39,583 bases of DNA from Caldilineaceae bacterium (GCA_019637645.1 JAHBVH010000077.1:1-39583), one strand, 5' to 3'. Shown: positions 1 through 9,004, numbered from the stretch's first letter. A program made the numbers and translations. Notes: generated by a model not told the origin, from the sequence alone.

Positions 1-117
1 GCGGTACAAGAACAACGGTTTGTAACGATCCCTTTTGGCGCGACAACCTATGGCGTGCGCAATGTCGAAGGCGCGTTGACCCTGGCGCGTGGTCTCTACC
101 CCGACAAGTTCAAGTAG
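1..117 (+). CDS. BtuF-like periplasmic binding protein, C-terminal fragment
   Basis: An open frame enters from the left edge and stops at TAG 115-117, giving 38 residues. The end of the peptide has the pattern of TroA/BtuF-type substrate-binding proteins, which finish with a GVRNVEGALTLARGLYPDKF-like helix. Such proteins deliver cobalamin or iron-siderophores to BtuCD-type importers. The next genes are btuC and btuD, so this is probably the binding protein of the same importer. A second, complete homologue lies at 15710-16978. The family is inferred from a short tail plus context, so the ligand is not certain. Confidence 0.7.
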   Translation, partial: AVQEQRFVTIPFGATTYGVRNVEGALTLARGLYPDKFK

Positions 118-123
118 ACTAGG

Positions 124-255
124 CGCGCTGTCAACGGATTTGGGGAAAAAATTGAGCAGATTTCTACGCGCGCAATCCGTTCTGTATACAGCCCGTAACA
201 CGGATTTGGGATATACCATCCGCTCAATCCGCGTCCAAAATCCGTTGACAGCGCG
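124..255. repeat. Nested palindromic repeat element, copy 1
   Basis: This lies between the BtuF-like tail and btuC. The ends form a perfect 18-bp inverted repeat, CGCGCTGTCAACGGATTT at 124-141 with its complement at 238-255. Inside are two further stems, ATTGAGC 151-157 with 222-228 and AATCCGT 174-180 with 200-206. The same outer ends, and the same nesting built from AATCCGTT-like words, recur at 17005-17167. No coding capacity is seen. It is most likely a non-autonomous palindromic repeat of this genome. An RNA role in separating btuF and btuC expression is possible. Confidence 0.7.
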
Positions 256-301
256 TCACACCCAACAAGCAGAATTTTCTTTTACAAAGTTTTCATTACC
301 C

Positions 302-1381
302 ATGACAACACAAACAACAACGATTACGCACCTGGGCTGGGTTGAACAAACTCGCTTCTGGTTTTTGATACTCACCTTATCGGCCCTGTTGATCCTATCG
401 ATCACGGTGGCGGTGGTGATTGGCCCCGTGCCCATCCTCATGACCCACGTTTGGCAAATTGCCTGGGCGCAACTGGTCTCCGGCGTAACGGGCGACTGGA
501 GCCAAGCCCAAGTGAACATTGTCTGGCTGATTCGCTTTCCGCGCGTGTTGATGGCGCTCTTTGTGGGCGCGGGCTTGGCCGTTGTTGGCGTCACCATGCA
601 GGCGGTGGTGCGCAACCCGCTGGCCGACCCCTACATTTTGGGCATTTCATCGGGGGCGTCGGTCGGTGCCGTGTTAGTGCTGGGCCTGGGCGCGTTTGCC
701 TTTGCTGGTGCCTATGCTGTTTCGTTGGGCGCATTTCTGTTTGCCCTGCTCACCTTTACCATGGTCTTTTTGTTGGCGCAAAGTGGCGGACGTTTAGCCC
801 CTGGGCGTTTGATCCTTGCGGGTGTGGCCTGTTCGTATGTCTTTTCTGGCGTTACAAGTTTTATCACCTTGACTTCGGACAATCGCGAACTCGCCAATTC
901 GGTGCTGGCTTGGCTCTTGGGGAGTTTGGCTGGCACCCATTGGCTTGACTTAACCTTGCCCGCGGCGGTCTTGCTCGTTGGCTCGTTTTACTTGATCTTG
1001 CAGGCGCGCTCGCTCAATGCCTTGATCATGGGTGATGAAACCGCGGCTACGCTGGGGGTTAATGTGCTCCGTTTTCGCCGTCAACTCTTCTTGGTAATGT
1101 CGTTGATCACCGGTGTAATGGTGGCAACCAGCGGGGCAATTGGCTTTGTCGGCCTGATGATTCCCCATATTGTGCGCATGATTGTGGGTACGGATCATCG
1201 CCGCGTTCTCCCCGTATCCGCCCTGGTCGGCAGCACCTTTTTGATCTGGGTGGATGTGGTCGCCCGCACGGCCTTTGCCCCGCAAGAGCTGCCCGTTGGC
1301 GTCATCACCTCGTTGCTCGGCGGCCCCTTCTTTGTCTGGCTGCTCTATACGCAACGGAAAATCATGCGGGAGGCGTTATGA
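302..1381 (+). CDS. btuC: BtuC/FecCD-type ABC transporter permease
   Basis: A 359-residue hydrophobic protein of about ten membrane helices, the inner-membrane channel subunit of a cobalamin or siderophore importer. The family-typical stretch VRNPLADPYILGISSGAS and the later GFVGLMIPHIVRM segment are clear. The frame is open further upstream to 89, but that extension would translate the palindromic repeat, so ATG 302 (MTTQTTTITHLGW) is preferred; no strong ribosome binding site is seen. The TGA stop overlaps the ATG of the ATPase gene by 4 bases, indicating translational coupling. Cobalamin is favoured over iron because of the ECF and riboswitch-controlled cobalamin genes downstream. Confidence 0.88.
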   Translation: MTTQTTTITHLGWVEQTRFWFLILTLSALLILSITVAVVIGPVPILMTHVWQIAWAQLVSGVTGDWSQAQVNIVWLIRFPRVLMALFVGAGLAVVGVTMQAVVRNPLADPYILGISSGASVGAVLVLGLGAFAFAGAYAVSLGAFLFALLTFTMVFLLAQSGGRLAPGRLILAGVACSYVFSGVTSFITLTSDNRELANSVLAWLLGSLAGTHWLDLTLPAAVLLVGSFYLILQARSLNALIMGDETAATLGVNVLRFRRQLFLVMSLITGVMVATSGAIGFVGLMIPHIVRMIVGTDHRRVLPVSALVGSTFLIWVDVVARTAFAPQELPVGVITSLLGGPFFVWLLYTQRKIMREAL

Positions 1382-2199
1382 AACTCACGGTGCAGGATGT
1401 CTGTTGGTCGGTGGAGGAACGCAAAATTGTCGATGGGGTGATGATGGATGTGCAGCCGGGCGAGTTTGTTGGCTTGCTTGGCCCGAATGGCAGCGGCAAA
1501 TCTAGCTTGTTGCGCACGATCTATCGCGTGCTCAAACCCGATGCTGGGTTGATCAGCCTCGGTGACGAGGATCTCTGGCGGATGGATGCGCGGGAAGCGG
1601 CCCGCCGTACGGCCGTTGTGGCTCAAGAGCGCGCCAGCGATTTTGACTTCACCGTCCATGAGATCGTGATGATGGGGCGTAGCCCTCACAAAGGGCTGTT
1701 TGATCGCGATAGCAAAGCTGACTTTGTGATTGTCGAGGCGGCCTTACAGCAAGTAAATATGTTGGCCTTTGCCGAGCGCAGCTTTCGCACGCTCTCGGGT
1801 GGGGAAAAACAACGGGTATTGGTGGCGCGCGCGCTGGCCCAACAGGCCAAATTTCTTGTCCTCGACGAACCGACCAATCACCTGGATATTCGCTATCAAC
1901 TGGAGATTCTCGCTTTGGTCAAAAGCTTAGGCGTCACCAGCTTGGCTGCCCTTCATGATCTCAATCTAGCCGCCTGTTATTGTGATCGTCTCTATCTCTT
2001 GCACCAAGGCAAAATTTGTGCCGCTGGTACGCCAGCCCAAGTCTTGCAACCGGAACTGATCCGACAGGTCTATGGGGTAGAGGCCCATGTGGAGCATCAT
2101 CCTATCACGCAACAGTTACAAGTAACCTTTTTTCCAATAACTCACCCCGCCGCGGCTCAGCACGTTCTCGGCCCCAATGGCAGCAGTTGGGGTATGTGA
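1378..2199 (+). CDS. btuD: BtuD/FecE-type ABC transporter ATPase
   Basis: A 273-residue ATP-binding subunit that powers the BtuC channel. Walker A GPNGSGKS is at residues 35-42, the signature LSGGEKQR at 139-146, Walker B FLVLDEP at 159-165 with the D-loop NHLD just after, and the switch histidine in LAALHDLNLA. The order and spacing are those of the FepC/BtuD family. It starts inside the stop of btuC (ATGA overlap). The C-terminal ~35 residues after the ATPase core are poorly conserved. Substrate specificity lies in the partners; corrinoid import is inferred from the neighbourhood. Confidence 0.88.
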   Translation: MKLTVQDVCWSVEERKIVDGVMMDVQPGEFVGLLGPNGSGKSSLLRTIYRVLKPDAGLISLGDEDLWRMDAREAARRTAVVAQERASDFDFTVHEIVMMGRSPHKGLFDRDSKADFVIVEAALQQVNMLAFAERSFRTLSGGEKQRVLVARALAQQAKFLVLDEPTNHLDIRYQLEILALVKSLGVTSLAALHDLNLAACYCDRLYLLHQGKICAAGTPAQVLQPELIRQVYGVEAHVEHHPITQQLQVTFFPITHPAAAQHVLGPNGSSWGM

Positions 2200-2265
2200 C
2201 TAATTTTATCTGGCATTCTGTGCCATACTCATTTGTGCCATTACTCATGTAAGGAAGAAATCATC

Positions 2266-3636
2266 ATGTATCCGTTTTATCGATCAACGTTGATCCTGCC
2301 GCGCTGTTGGGTGTGGAGCGCTATTACCTTGGGCGGTGCGTTGACCGCGTTCTTGCTCTTGGTCTTCTTGGTCACGCCGGTGCCGGCTGTCCAGGCGCAA
2401 AGCATCAACAACGCCGATGTCATTGTCCAATTTGATAACAGCGCCCGTACCGTGCGCGCCATCACCTTTACCGAACCCATCTCTGGCTTGGCCGCGCTCC
2501 AACTGAGTGGGTTAGCGGTAGTGACGACATCCACCAGTTTTGGTCCGGCGGTTTGTAGCATTCAAGGCGTAGGTTGCCCTGCTGAAGATTGTTTTTGTAA
2601 CGCCAGTCACTTCTGGTCCTATACCTATTGGGACGGCAGCGCCTGGCAAAGTTATCCGGTCGGGGCGGGCTCGTCGGTGATCTCCCAAACCGGCACAATT
2701 GAAGGCTGGCGTTGGGGAGAATGGGGCGCGCCCCAAATCGCCCCCACCCAAACGTTGGCCGCCGCGGAAGCGCTCGTTTGGCTGCAAGCCCGTCAGAGCA
2801 TTACTAACGGCGGTTACATCGGCATTGGCTCCTCTCTTGAAACCATGTTGGCGATTGGCGCTAACCAACTGGCCGCAACGGCTTGGCGACGGAGCCCGAT
2901 GAGCCCTTCCCTGGCCGACTTTGTGGCAATCAATGGGGCCGCGTATACACGCGCTACGGGCGGTGGTGCCGGCAAATTAGCCGTTGCTACGACTGCCAGC
3001 GCCGCATGCTTCCCCGCGGTGGGGATTGCACCGCTCAGTCATTACAGCCCAACTATCGGTACCTTTAGCCCGCAAAGTGGTCCCAATAGCTGGGCGATTC
3101 TCGGCACCGTTGCCGTGAGTGAAACTGTGCCCATGTCGGCGACTGCCGCGCTCAAAGCCCAACAACAGGCGGATGGTGGCTGGGAATGGGGGCCAGGCTG
3201 GGGCACCGATACCAATGCGACGTCCTTGGCGGTGCAAGCGTTGATTGCGACCGGCGAAGCGATCTCCTCATCCACCGTTATTAGTGGGTTGGCCTTTCTC
3301 GATAGCGCCCAAAACCAAGATGGCGGCTTCCCCTATGCACCAGGCGCTGCTTCACCTAGTGATGCCAATTCGACTGCCTATGTAGTGCAAGGCTTGATCG
3401 CGGCTGGCGAAGATCCACTGAGCGCCCGCTGGACTGTCAATGACCAGACGCCGATTCGCTATTTGCTGAGTTTACAATTGGCCGATGGCAGCTTTGAATG
3501 GCAGGCCGGTCTAGGGCCGAATCAACTGGCGACCCAACAGGTCATCCCTGCGCTACTGGGCCGCGCTCACCCCGCCCTCCGCACACCTCTGGATGCTTGC
3601 CCAGCCCTTTATTTACCGTTGGTGGTGAGCGAATAA
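2266..3636 (+). CDS. Exported transcobalamin-like protein: DUF4430 beta domain plus alpha/alpha toroid
   Basis: A 456-residue exported protein. Residues 1-45 form a signal peptide ending near VQAQ. Residues 51-155 match the DUF4430 fold of animal intrinsic factor and transcobalamin C-termini: they start with VIVQFDN and end in a YTYWDGSAWQSYPVGAGS and EGWRWG pattern. Four cysteines lie at 97, 104, 109 and 111. Residues about 165-435 carry prenyltransferase/squalene-cyclase-like helical repeats with QQADGGW, QNQDGGF and QLADGSF. The C-terminus LYLPLVVSE is a Chloroflexota secretion-style tail. ATG 2266 follows AAGGAAG; the frame opens at 2233. Binding of corrinoids is inferred from the two-domain resemblance and from lying between BtuCD and an ECF importer. 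Confidence 0.72.
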   Translation: MYPFYRSTLILPRCWVWSAITLGGALTAFLLLVFLVTPVPAVQAQSINNADVIVQFDNSARTVRAITFTEPISGLAALQLSGLAVVTTSTSFGPAVCSIQGVGCPAEDCFCNASHFWSYTYWDGSAWQSYPVGAGSSVISQTGTIEGWRWGEWGAPQIAPTQTLAAAEALVWLQARQSITNGGYIGIGSSLETMLAIGANQLAATAWRRSPMSPSLADFVAINGAAYTRATGGGAGKLAVATTASAACFPAVGIAPLSHYSPTIGTFSPQSGPNSWAILGTVAVSETVPMSATAALKAQQQADGGWEWGPGWGTDTNATSLAVQALIATGEAISSSTVISGLAFLDSAQNQDGGFPYAPGAASPSDANSTAYVVQGLIAAGEDPLSARWTVNDQTPIRYLLSLQLADGSFEWQAGLGPNQLATQQVIPALLGRAHPALRTPLDACPALYLPLVVSE

Positions 3637-3639
3637 GGG

Positions 3640-3691
3640 GTATTCTGTCCTATCTAGGCGGCCCGCAAGCCGCCTAGATAGGACAGAATAC
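3640..3691. repeat. Perfect 23-bp inverted repeat between the two DUF4430 genes
   Basis: Arms 3640-3662 and 3669-3691 are exact complements around a 6-base loop (CCGCAA). The hairpin begins 3 bases after the stop of the upstream gene and ends 14 bases before the next start. No T-run follows, so it is not a standard intrinsic terminator. It could be an mRNA-stabilising or processing hairpin that sets different levels of the two secreted proteins, or a repeat insertion. Confidence 0.75.
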
Positions 3692-3705
3692 TGAGCCGGA
3701 AATTT

Positions 3706-5088
3706 ATGAGAAGAACGATGCGGTATCGTTATCAAAGCTATTATAGAACTTGTTTGCCAATCGGTCTCCTGGTTGGTTGTTGGTTGCTCATTGTCACAGA
3801 GCCGATCTGGGCACAAACGGGCAATCAGGCGGCGTTGGTCGTGGTCCATGGGAATGGTAGTGTGATTACCCAGTGTATCGACTTCAGCGAACCGCAGCTC
3901 AGCGGCTATGATCTGTTGCAACGTTCGGGGCTTGATCTGAATGTCGAAGTGGCGGGCATGGGCGCGGCCATTTGCCGGATCGATCACGAGGGCTGTACCT
4001 ATCCTCAACAATCCTGTTTCTGCCAGACCGAGGGGAGTAGCTACACCTATTGGTCCTATTGGCGGCAGACCGACGCGGGCTGGCGCTATTCCCAACTGGG
4101 GGCATCGAATCAGACGGTACTCCCCGGCGCGGTCGAAGGCTGGGTTTGGGGCGCGGGCACGGTTGATTCTGCCCCAGAACCGCCGCCCCTCACTTTTGCT
4201 GAAATCTGCGCGCCCGCCACCCCAACCGTGTCACCGACGCCATCACCCGCCGCGCTGCCCACGACAACGGATACCCCAGCGCCAACGCCTACTATGACCG
4301 TGGTGACTGCTTCGGCCACCGCTACGCCATTCCCCTCTGCCACGGCGACGTTGGTTGTGCCGCCGACCGCCACTTGGCTCCCCAGCCCAACCCCCAGTTG
4401 GACGCCGCTCCTGCCCGCTAGCTTGCCAGGGACAGCCACCCCTGCACCGCCCCAGATTGTGCTTTTTGCCGCCGAACAGAGCACCCTTACTTCTGGGCAG
4501 ACTACTCGACTGCTCTGGCAGGTGGTGGATGCCAGAGAAATCGTCTTACAGGGCAACGACGCTGATCAACCGGTGGGGAGCGTTGGTAACTTGGTGGTGA
4601 ATCCGCTCCAAACAACGACCTATACGTTGGTCGCGCGTAATGGCGCAGGGGAAAGCCGTATTACCGTCGTGGTGACGGTCAACCCCGCGCCAATTAACCT
4701 TGCCACGGCAACGCTGGTGATGACCACACCGCTGGCCGTGGCGTCCGTAGATGCTTTACCACCAATCCCGTTGCCTGCACCCACAGTGGCGGACACAATC
4801 CCCGTCACGCCCACCACGCTCATGGTAACGTCGCCTGTTACCGTCGCGGGCGCTATGCCGCTTTCGGTGGCGCTGGCCGCCGCGGTCGTGCCAACTGCCG
4901 CAGCTACCCCGTTGGTCCTGGCCCCCATTGTCCTATCAACGCACGTTTGGGCCACGGCCACGTCAGAACCAGGGCAAGTTCAGCGTCAACTGTTGACCAT
5001 TTTGGGGCGTGTTGCGGTCGTCTTGGCGCTCCCGCTAGTGGTGCTGGCGTTGGGTGTTCTCTTTTGGACAGTACGGAACCGCGCATGA
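3706..5088 (+). CDS. Membrane-anchored DUF4430-domain protein
   Basis: A 460-residue exported protein. A signal peptide covers about residues 1-37 (LLVGCWLLIVTEPIWAQ). A DUF4430-like domain at 43-150 parallels the upstream protein, including SSYTYWSYWR and EGWVWG and a matching cysteine set at 90, 97, 104 and 106. Residues about 169-248 are a Thr/Pro-rich spacer. Residues about 250-327 look like an Ig-type beta domain, then comes another low-complexity spacer and a membrane helix at about 432-455 with a basic NRA end. Its TGA overlaps the ATG of the ECF S component (ATGA), so the two are probably co-translated. The likely job is to hold a corrinoid-binding domain above the ECF transporter. 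ATG 3718 is an alternative start. Confidence 0.7.
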   Translation: MRRTMRYRYQSYYRTCLPIGLLVGCWLLIVTEPIWAQTGNQAALVVVHGNGSVITQCIDFSEPQLSGYDLLQRSGLDLNVEVAGMGAAICRIDHEGCTYPQQSCFCQTEGSSYTYWSYWRQTDAGWRYSQLGASNQTVLPGAVEGWVWGAGTVDSAPEPPPLTFAEICAPATPTVSPTPSPAALPTTTDTPAPTPTMTVVTASATATPFPSATATLVVPPTATWLPSPTPSWTPLLPASLPGTATPAPPQIVLFAAEQSTLTSGQTTRLLWQVVDAREIVLQGNDADQPVGSVGNLVVNPLQTTTYTLVARNGAGESRITVVVTVNPAPINLATATLVMTTPLAVASVDALPPIPLPAPTVADTIPVTPTTLMVTSPVTVAGAMPLSVALAAAVVPTAAATPLVLAPIVLSTHVWATATSEPGQVQRQLLTILGRVAVVLALPLVVLALGVLFWTVRNRA

Positions 5089-5963
5089 TCGAACGTCTTC
5101 TCAGTCTGCTAACCTATGCGTTAACCAGCCTCATTGGGATCGTGGCCTTTCTCTATCCCTTCTGGCTGCCCAGCGTGTCCCATCGTCCTAGCCTGCCATC
5201 GCTGGGAATGATGGGACAAGCCCATGCTAGCGACGCGACGCTGCTCCTGACCATCCTGGTCTTCCTCTGTTTTGCTGTGCTTTTGCTCGAGGTGCAGCGT
5301 CAGGCGATCAATACCAAGACGGTGGCGTTATTGGGCATCTTGGTGGCGATCAATGCCACGTTGCGCTATGTGGATAATCTGTTGCCGATCCCGGGTGGTT
5401 TTAGCCCGATTTTCCTGTTGATCGTCCTCACTGGCTATGTCTATGGCGGACGTTTGGGCTTTCTCCTCGGCGCGTTGACCTTGCTTGTTTCAGCGTTGAT
5501 CACGGGGGGTGTGGGGCCGTGGCTGCCCTACCAGATGTTTACTGCTGGTTGGGTGGGCATGACCGCGCCACTCTGTCGGTGGCTGATACCCAACGCTGGG
5601 CGCGGGCGTAATCAGTGGGAATTGATCGTGCTGGCGATCTTTTCGGGGGGCTGGGGGTTGCTCTATGGCGCGATCATGAATCTCTGGTTCTGGCCCTTTG
5701 CCACGGGTGATCCAACCCAGTATTGGCAGCCTGGAATTACCCCACTCGATACCTTACAGCGCTATGCGCTCTTCTATGTGACGACCTCGCTCTTCTGGGA
5801 CGCGGCGCGCTTGGCTGGCAATGTGCTCCTGCTGCTTGCCTTGGGCGCGCCGATTTTGCGTGGGTTACGCCGTTTCCATGCCCGTTTTGACTTTGTCTAT
5901 CAGCCCCTGATTGTGGCCCCCAGCCCTATCCTCACCCCAGAACAGCCGCTGTCGCGCCTATGA
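5085..5963 (+). CDS. ECF transporter S component, probably for cobalamin
   Basis: A 292-residue integral membrane protein with about seven to eight helices and the S-component look, e.g. LLGILVAINATLRYVDNLLPIPGGFSP followed by GYVYGGRLGFLLG. S components bind the vitamin substrate and dock on the EcfT/EcfA energising module. ATG 5085 lies in the stop of the upstream DUF4430 gene, and the gene's own TGA overlaps ecfT (ATGA). The frame is open to 4947, but that would overlap the upstream gene heavily. Cobalamin specificity (CbrT-type) is inferred from flanking btuCD and cob genes; folate, thiamine or cobalt cannot be excluded from sequence alone. Confidence 0.78.
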   Translation: MIERLLSLLTYALTSLIGIVAFLYPFWLPSVSHRPSLPSLGMMGQAHASDATLLLTILVFLCFAVLLLEVQRQAINTKTVALLGILVAINATLRYVDNLLPIPGGFSPIFLLIVLTGYVYGGRLGFLLGALTLLVSALITGGVGPWLPYQMFTAGWVGMTAPLCRWLIPNAGRGRNQWELIVLAIFSGGWGLLYGAIMNLWFWPFATGDPTQYWQPGITPLDTLQRYALFYVTTSLFWDAARLAGNVLLLLALGAPILRGLRRFHARFDFVYQPLIVAPSPILTPEQPLSRL

Positions 5964-6997
5964 AGCAACCACTCCATCCACTTACATGGGCCCTCTGGCT
6001 CTTGGCGGGGCTGGTGTTGCTAAGCAGCACGCGTAACCCGCTCTATTTGGGGTTAATCCTCAGCTGGCTTGCGGTGGTGAGCGGTACAGCGCGCTGGTCT
6101 GGCTTGGTTGCCCAACCGCAGCAACTGTTCACGCCTCTGCGCTTTGGGCTGGTGGTGATCCCCCTTGCCGCGCTCATCAATGCGCTCAATGTCCATATCG
6201 GTGGCACTGTGCTTTGGGTGGTCCCACGAAGCCTGCCCCTGATTGGCGGCCCGATTACCCTGGAAGCTGTGGTCTATGGCGCTTTGAATGGCGTGGTGCT
6301 GGTGGGGATCTATGCGCTCTTTGCTTTGGTCAATCAAGTGCTTTCCGTGCGCGCCGTGGTGGGCCTCATCCCGCGGGCCTATCACCCGCTGGCGATTGTC
6401 GTGACGATTGCGCTGACTTTTGCCCCGCTCACGGTTCGCCAGTTACAAGCGATCCGCGAAGCACAAGCCATCCGCGGACACCGGATGCGCGGCCTGCGTG
6501 ATTGGTTACCCCTCTTCTTGCCACTGCTCCTGAGTGGGTTGGAACGGGCTTTGCAACTGGCCGAAGCCTTGACGGCACGCGGCTTTGCTAGCGCCCAAGC
6601 GCAAGCCACCAATCTACCGCTGCGGGCCGGGCTCATCTTGGGCCTGGCCGCGGTGGTGGGTGGGCTTTGGCTACAGCTCGTCCGGCCTGGCTCATTTCTC
6701 GGCGCGCCAGTAACGGGGCTGGGCGCAACCCTTGTGCTCGGCGGCCTCTGGTGGATTGGCCGCCGTCAACCCCATACAGTCTACCGCCCGGCACCCTGGC
6801 GCGGGCAAGATTGGTTGGTGGCTGGTGCCGCGTTTGGCGCGGTCGGCCTCTTTCTGTTGCCGACGCTGGATCGCACAACCCTGTTCTATTATCCCTATCC
6901 ATTGCTGTCGCTACCCGGCTTTAGCCTCGTGCATGGCAGCGCAACTTGGGGGCTACTTGTCCCTGCTTTTGTCCTTTTGAAAGAGAGGGTGAGGTAG
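5960..6997 (+). CDS. ecfT: ECF transporter transmembrane component EcfT
   Basis: A 345-residue membrane protein of the CbiQ/EcfT family, the scaffold that couples ATPases to the S component. The two coupling-helix motifs are visible as AIRG at residues 170-173 and TARG at 205-208, separated by ERALQLAEA. Five or more hydrophobic segments flank them, and about 100 C-terminal residues with extra helices make it longer than a typical 265-residue EcfT. The start overlaps the S-component stop by 4 bases. The stop lies within an imperfect hairpin that precedes the ATPase gene. Confidence 0.85.
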   Translation: MKQPLHPLTWALWLLAGLVLLSSTRNPLYLGLILSWLAVVSGTARWSGLVAQPQQLFTPLRFGLVVIPLAALINALNVHIGGTVLWVVPRSLPLIGGPITLEAVVYGALNGVVLVGIYALFALVNQVLSVRAVVGLIPRAYHPLAIVVTIALTFAPLTVRQLQAIREAQAIRGHRMRGLRDWLPLFLPLLLSGLERALQLAEALTARGFASAQAQATNLPLRAGLILGLAAVVGGLWLQLVRPGSFLGAPVTGLGATLVLGGLWWIGRRQPHTVYRPAPWRGQDWLVAGAAFGAVGLFLLPTLDRTTLFYYPYPLLSLPGFSLVHGSATWGLLVPAFVLLKERVR

Positions 6998-7062
6998 TAA
7001 GCCAGCAAGGCAGTGAATCAGTAGCACTGTCTTACTGTTTCACTGACCTACTGACTTACTAC
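6994..7062. repeat. Imperfect hairpin of CAGTAAG/CAGTGAA-type words
   Basis: Outer arms GTAGTAAG 6994-7001 and CTTACTAC 7055-7062 are complementary, as are CAGTGAA 7011-7017 and TTCACTG 7039-7045. The element overlaps the ecfT stop codon and ends 13 bases before ecfA. The low-complexity wording resembles a simple-sequence palindrome rather than a terminator; no T-run follows. Confidence 0.55.
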
Positions 7063-7075
7063 GCTACCAAACCAT

Positions 7076-8692
7076 ATGATTACCTTTGACCATGTCACCT
7101 TTATCTATCCAGAGCGACCGCAACCAGCCCTCTGTGATCTCTCTCTGCAAATTGCTAGCGGCGAATTTGTCCTACTCGTGGGCGCGTCGGGCGCGGGCAA
7201 ATCGACCCTGCTGCGGCTGATCAATGGTCTTGCGCCCCATTTTACGGGTGGTCATTTGCAAGGGCGTATCACGGTGCATGGCTTCGATCCAGTGCAGGTG
7301 ACGCCACAAACCATGAGCCGCTATGTGGGCTTTGTTTTTCAAGATCCCGAAGCACAATTTGTCACCGACCGGGTTGAAGATGAACTGGCCTTTGCCCTGG
7401 AGCAAGCTGCGTTACCCCCGGCCCTCATGCGCCTGCGCGTTGAAGAAACCTTGGATCTCCTCGATCTCGCCCATCTGCGTGACCGGCTCCTAACCACCCT
7501 CTCGGGGGGCGAGCGCCAGCGGGTAGCGATTGGCGCGGTCCTGGCGCTACGCCCCGCGATCTTGGTATTGGATGAACCCACCTCACAGCTCGATCCCCAG
7601 TCTGCCGAGGATGTGTTGACCGCGTTGGTGCGCCTTAACAGTGATTTAGGGCTGACGATTGTATTGGCTGAGCATCGCCTGGAGCGGGTTCTACCCTTTG
7701 TGGAACAGATGATTTATTTGGCTGACGACGGCACTACTGTGGTGCAGGGGGAAACGCGTCAAGTTCTTCGGCAGATCGACCTTGCTCCCCCTTTGATCCA
7801 GATCGGCAAGGCATGCGGCTGGGAGCCGCTACCGCTGACGGTCAAAGCCGGTTTGCGCTTTAGTCAAAAATTGCTAGCAACTCAGCCGTGGGTGAAGCGT
7901 GTTGATCATCCCGCATCACCCACGGGTAACCCTGTATTGCAAGTCAAAGGACTCACGGTTGCCTATGCCAGCCAACCGGTGCTGTCGTTGGTCGATATCC
8001 AGGTGTGGCCCGGCGAGATTGTGGTGCTTATGGGGCGCAATGGCGCGGGGAAGAGCACGTTGCTGCGTACGCTGGTTGGTTTGGTGCGCCCCCAACGCGG
8101 GGAAGTTCGGCTGCGCGGCGACTCGATCGCCGGCCAAGCGGTGGCCGATATCTGTCGCCAGGTGGCTTATCTTCCGCAAGATCCCAACAGCCTACTCTTT
8201 GCCGAAACTGTGCGCGACGAACTCTGGATCACGCTGCATAATCATGGGCTGGATCGCAGCCCCACCGCGGCCCAACCGATCGATGAACTCCTGGCGATTC
8301 TGGGTATTGCCGCGTTGGCCGAACGCTACCCCCGCGATCTCAGTGTGGGCGAACGGCAGCGGGTCGCCTTGGCCGCGCTCCTCATCACCCAGCCGTCTAT
8401 TCTCCTGCTCGACGAACCGACGCGTGGGTTGGATTATGGGGCCAAGGCGCAACTAAGCCGTCTACTCAGAAGTTTGGCCCAGGCCGGTAAAGCGCTTGTG
8501 CTTGTCACCCACGATGTGGAACTCGCCGCACACTTGGCCGACCGCGTCGTGTTGTTGAGCCAGGGTGAAGTCATTGCCAGTGGCACGCCGAATGAAGTGC
8601 TCTCCACCTCGCCTTTCTTCGCGTCACAGGTTGCCCGCCTCTTTCCCGGCACCGGTTGGCGCACGGTGGCCGATGTGCTAGTGAATCTGTAA
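7076..8692 (+). CDS. ecfA: Fused double ATPase of the ECF transporter (EcfA1-EcfA2 in one chain)
   Basis: A 538-residue protein with two complete nucleotide-binding domains. Domain 1 has Walker [10 protein letters not shown] at 36-44, Q-loop [11 protein letters not shown], signature LSGGERQ at 142-148 and [10 protein letters not shown]. Domain 2 has GRNGAGKST at 320-328, [10 protein letters not shown], signature LSVGERQ at 422-428 (first Gly replaced by Val) and [11 protein letters not shown]. The QDPxxQ-type Q-loops are typical of ECF ATPases. Residues about 235-285 link the domains. It energises the S/T components just upstream. Fused EcfA chains are known in several bacteria and replace the usual EcfA/EcfA' heterodimer. 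Confidence 0.9.
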   Translation: MITFDHVTFIYPERPQPALCDLSLQIASGEFVLLVGASGAGKSTLLRLINGLAPHFTGGHLQGRITVHGFDPVQVTPQTMSRYVGFVFQDPEAQFVTDRVEDELAFALEQAALPPALMRLRVEETLDLLDLAHLRDRLLTTLSGGERQRVAIGAVLALRPAILVLDEPTSQLDPQSAEDVLTALVRLNSDLGLTIVLAEHRLERVLPFVEQMIYLADDGTTVVQGETRQVLRQIDLAPPLIQIGKACGWEPLPLTVKAGLRFSQKLLATQPWVKRVDHPASPTGNPVLQVKGLTVAYASQPVLSLVDIQVWPGEIVVLMGRNGAGKSTLLRTLVGLVRPQRGEVRLRGDSIAGQAVADICRQVAYLPQDPNSLLFAETVRDELWITLHNHGLDRSPTAAQPIDELLAILGIAALAERYPRDLSVGERQRVALAALLITQPSILLLDEPTRGLDYGAKAQLSRLLRSLAQAGKALVLVTHDVELAAHLADRVVLLSQGEVIASGTPNEVLSTSPFFASQVARLFPGTGWRTVADVLVNL

Positions 8693-8703
8693 AAATTCCA
8701 AAT

Positions 8704-8732
8704 TTGGTTATTTTGCCAAAGAGGAGTATAGT
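8704..8732 (+). promoter_or_regulatory. Sigma70-like promoter of the cobN operon
   Basis: TTGGTT at 8704-8709 and TATAGT at 8727-8732 are separated by exactly 17 bases. Transcription would start near 8739, about 15 bases before the riboswitch aptamer. It lies only 12 bases after the ecfA stop, so the downstream operon has its own start. Confidence 0.6.
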
Positions 8733-8753
8733 AAACGCAACAATCTAACCAGT

Positions 8754-9004
<251 letters not shown>

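Noticed and set aside
3640..3691. Perfect hairpin as an intrinsic terminator
   Set aside because: No T-run on either side, and the downstream gene appears to belong to the same unit.
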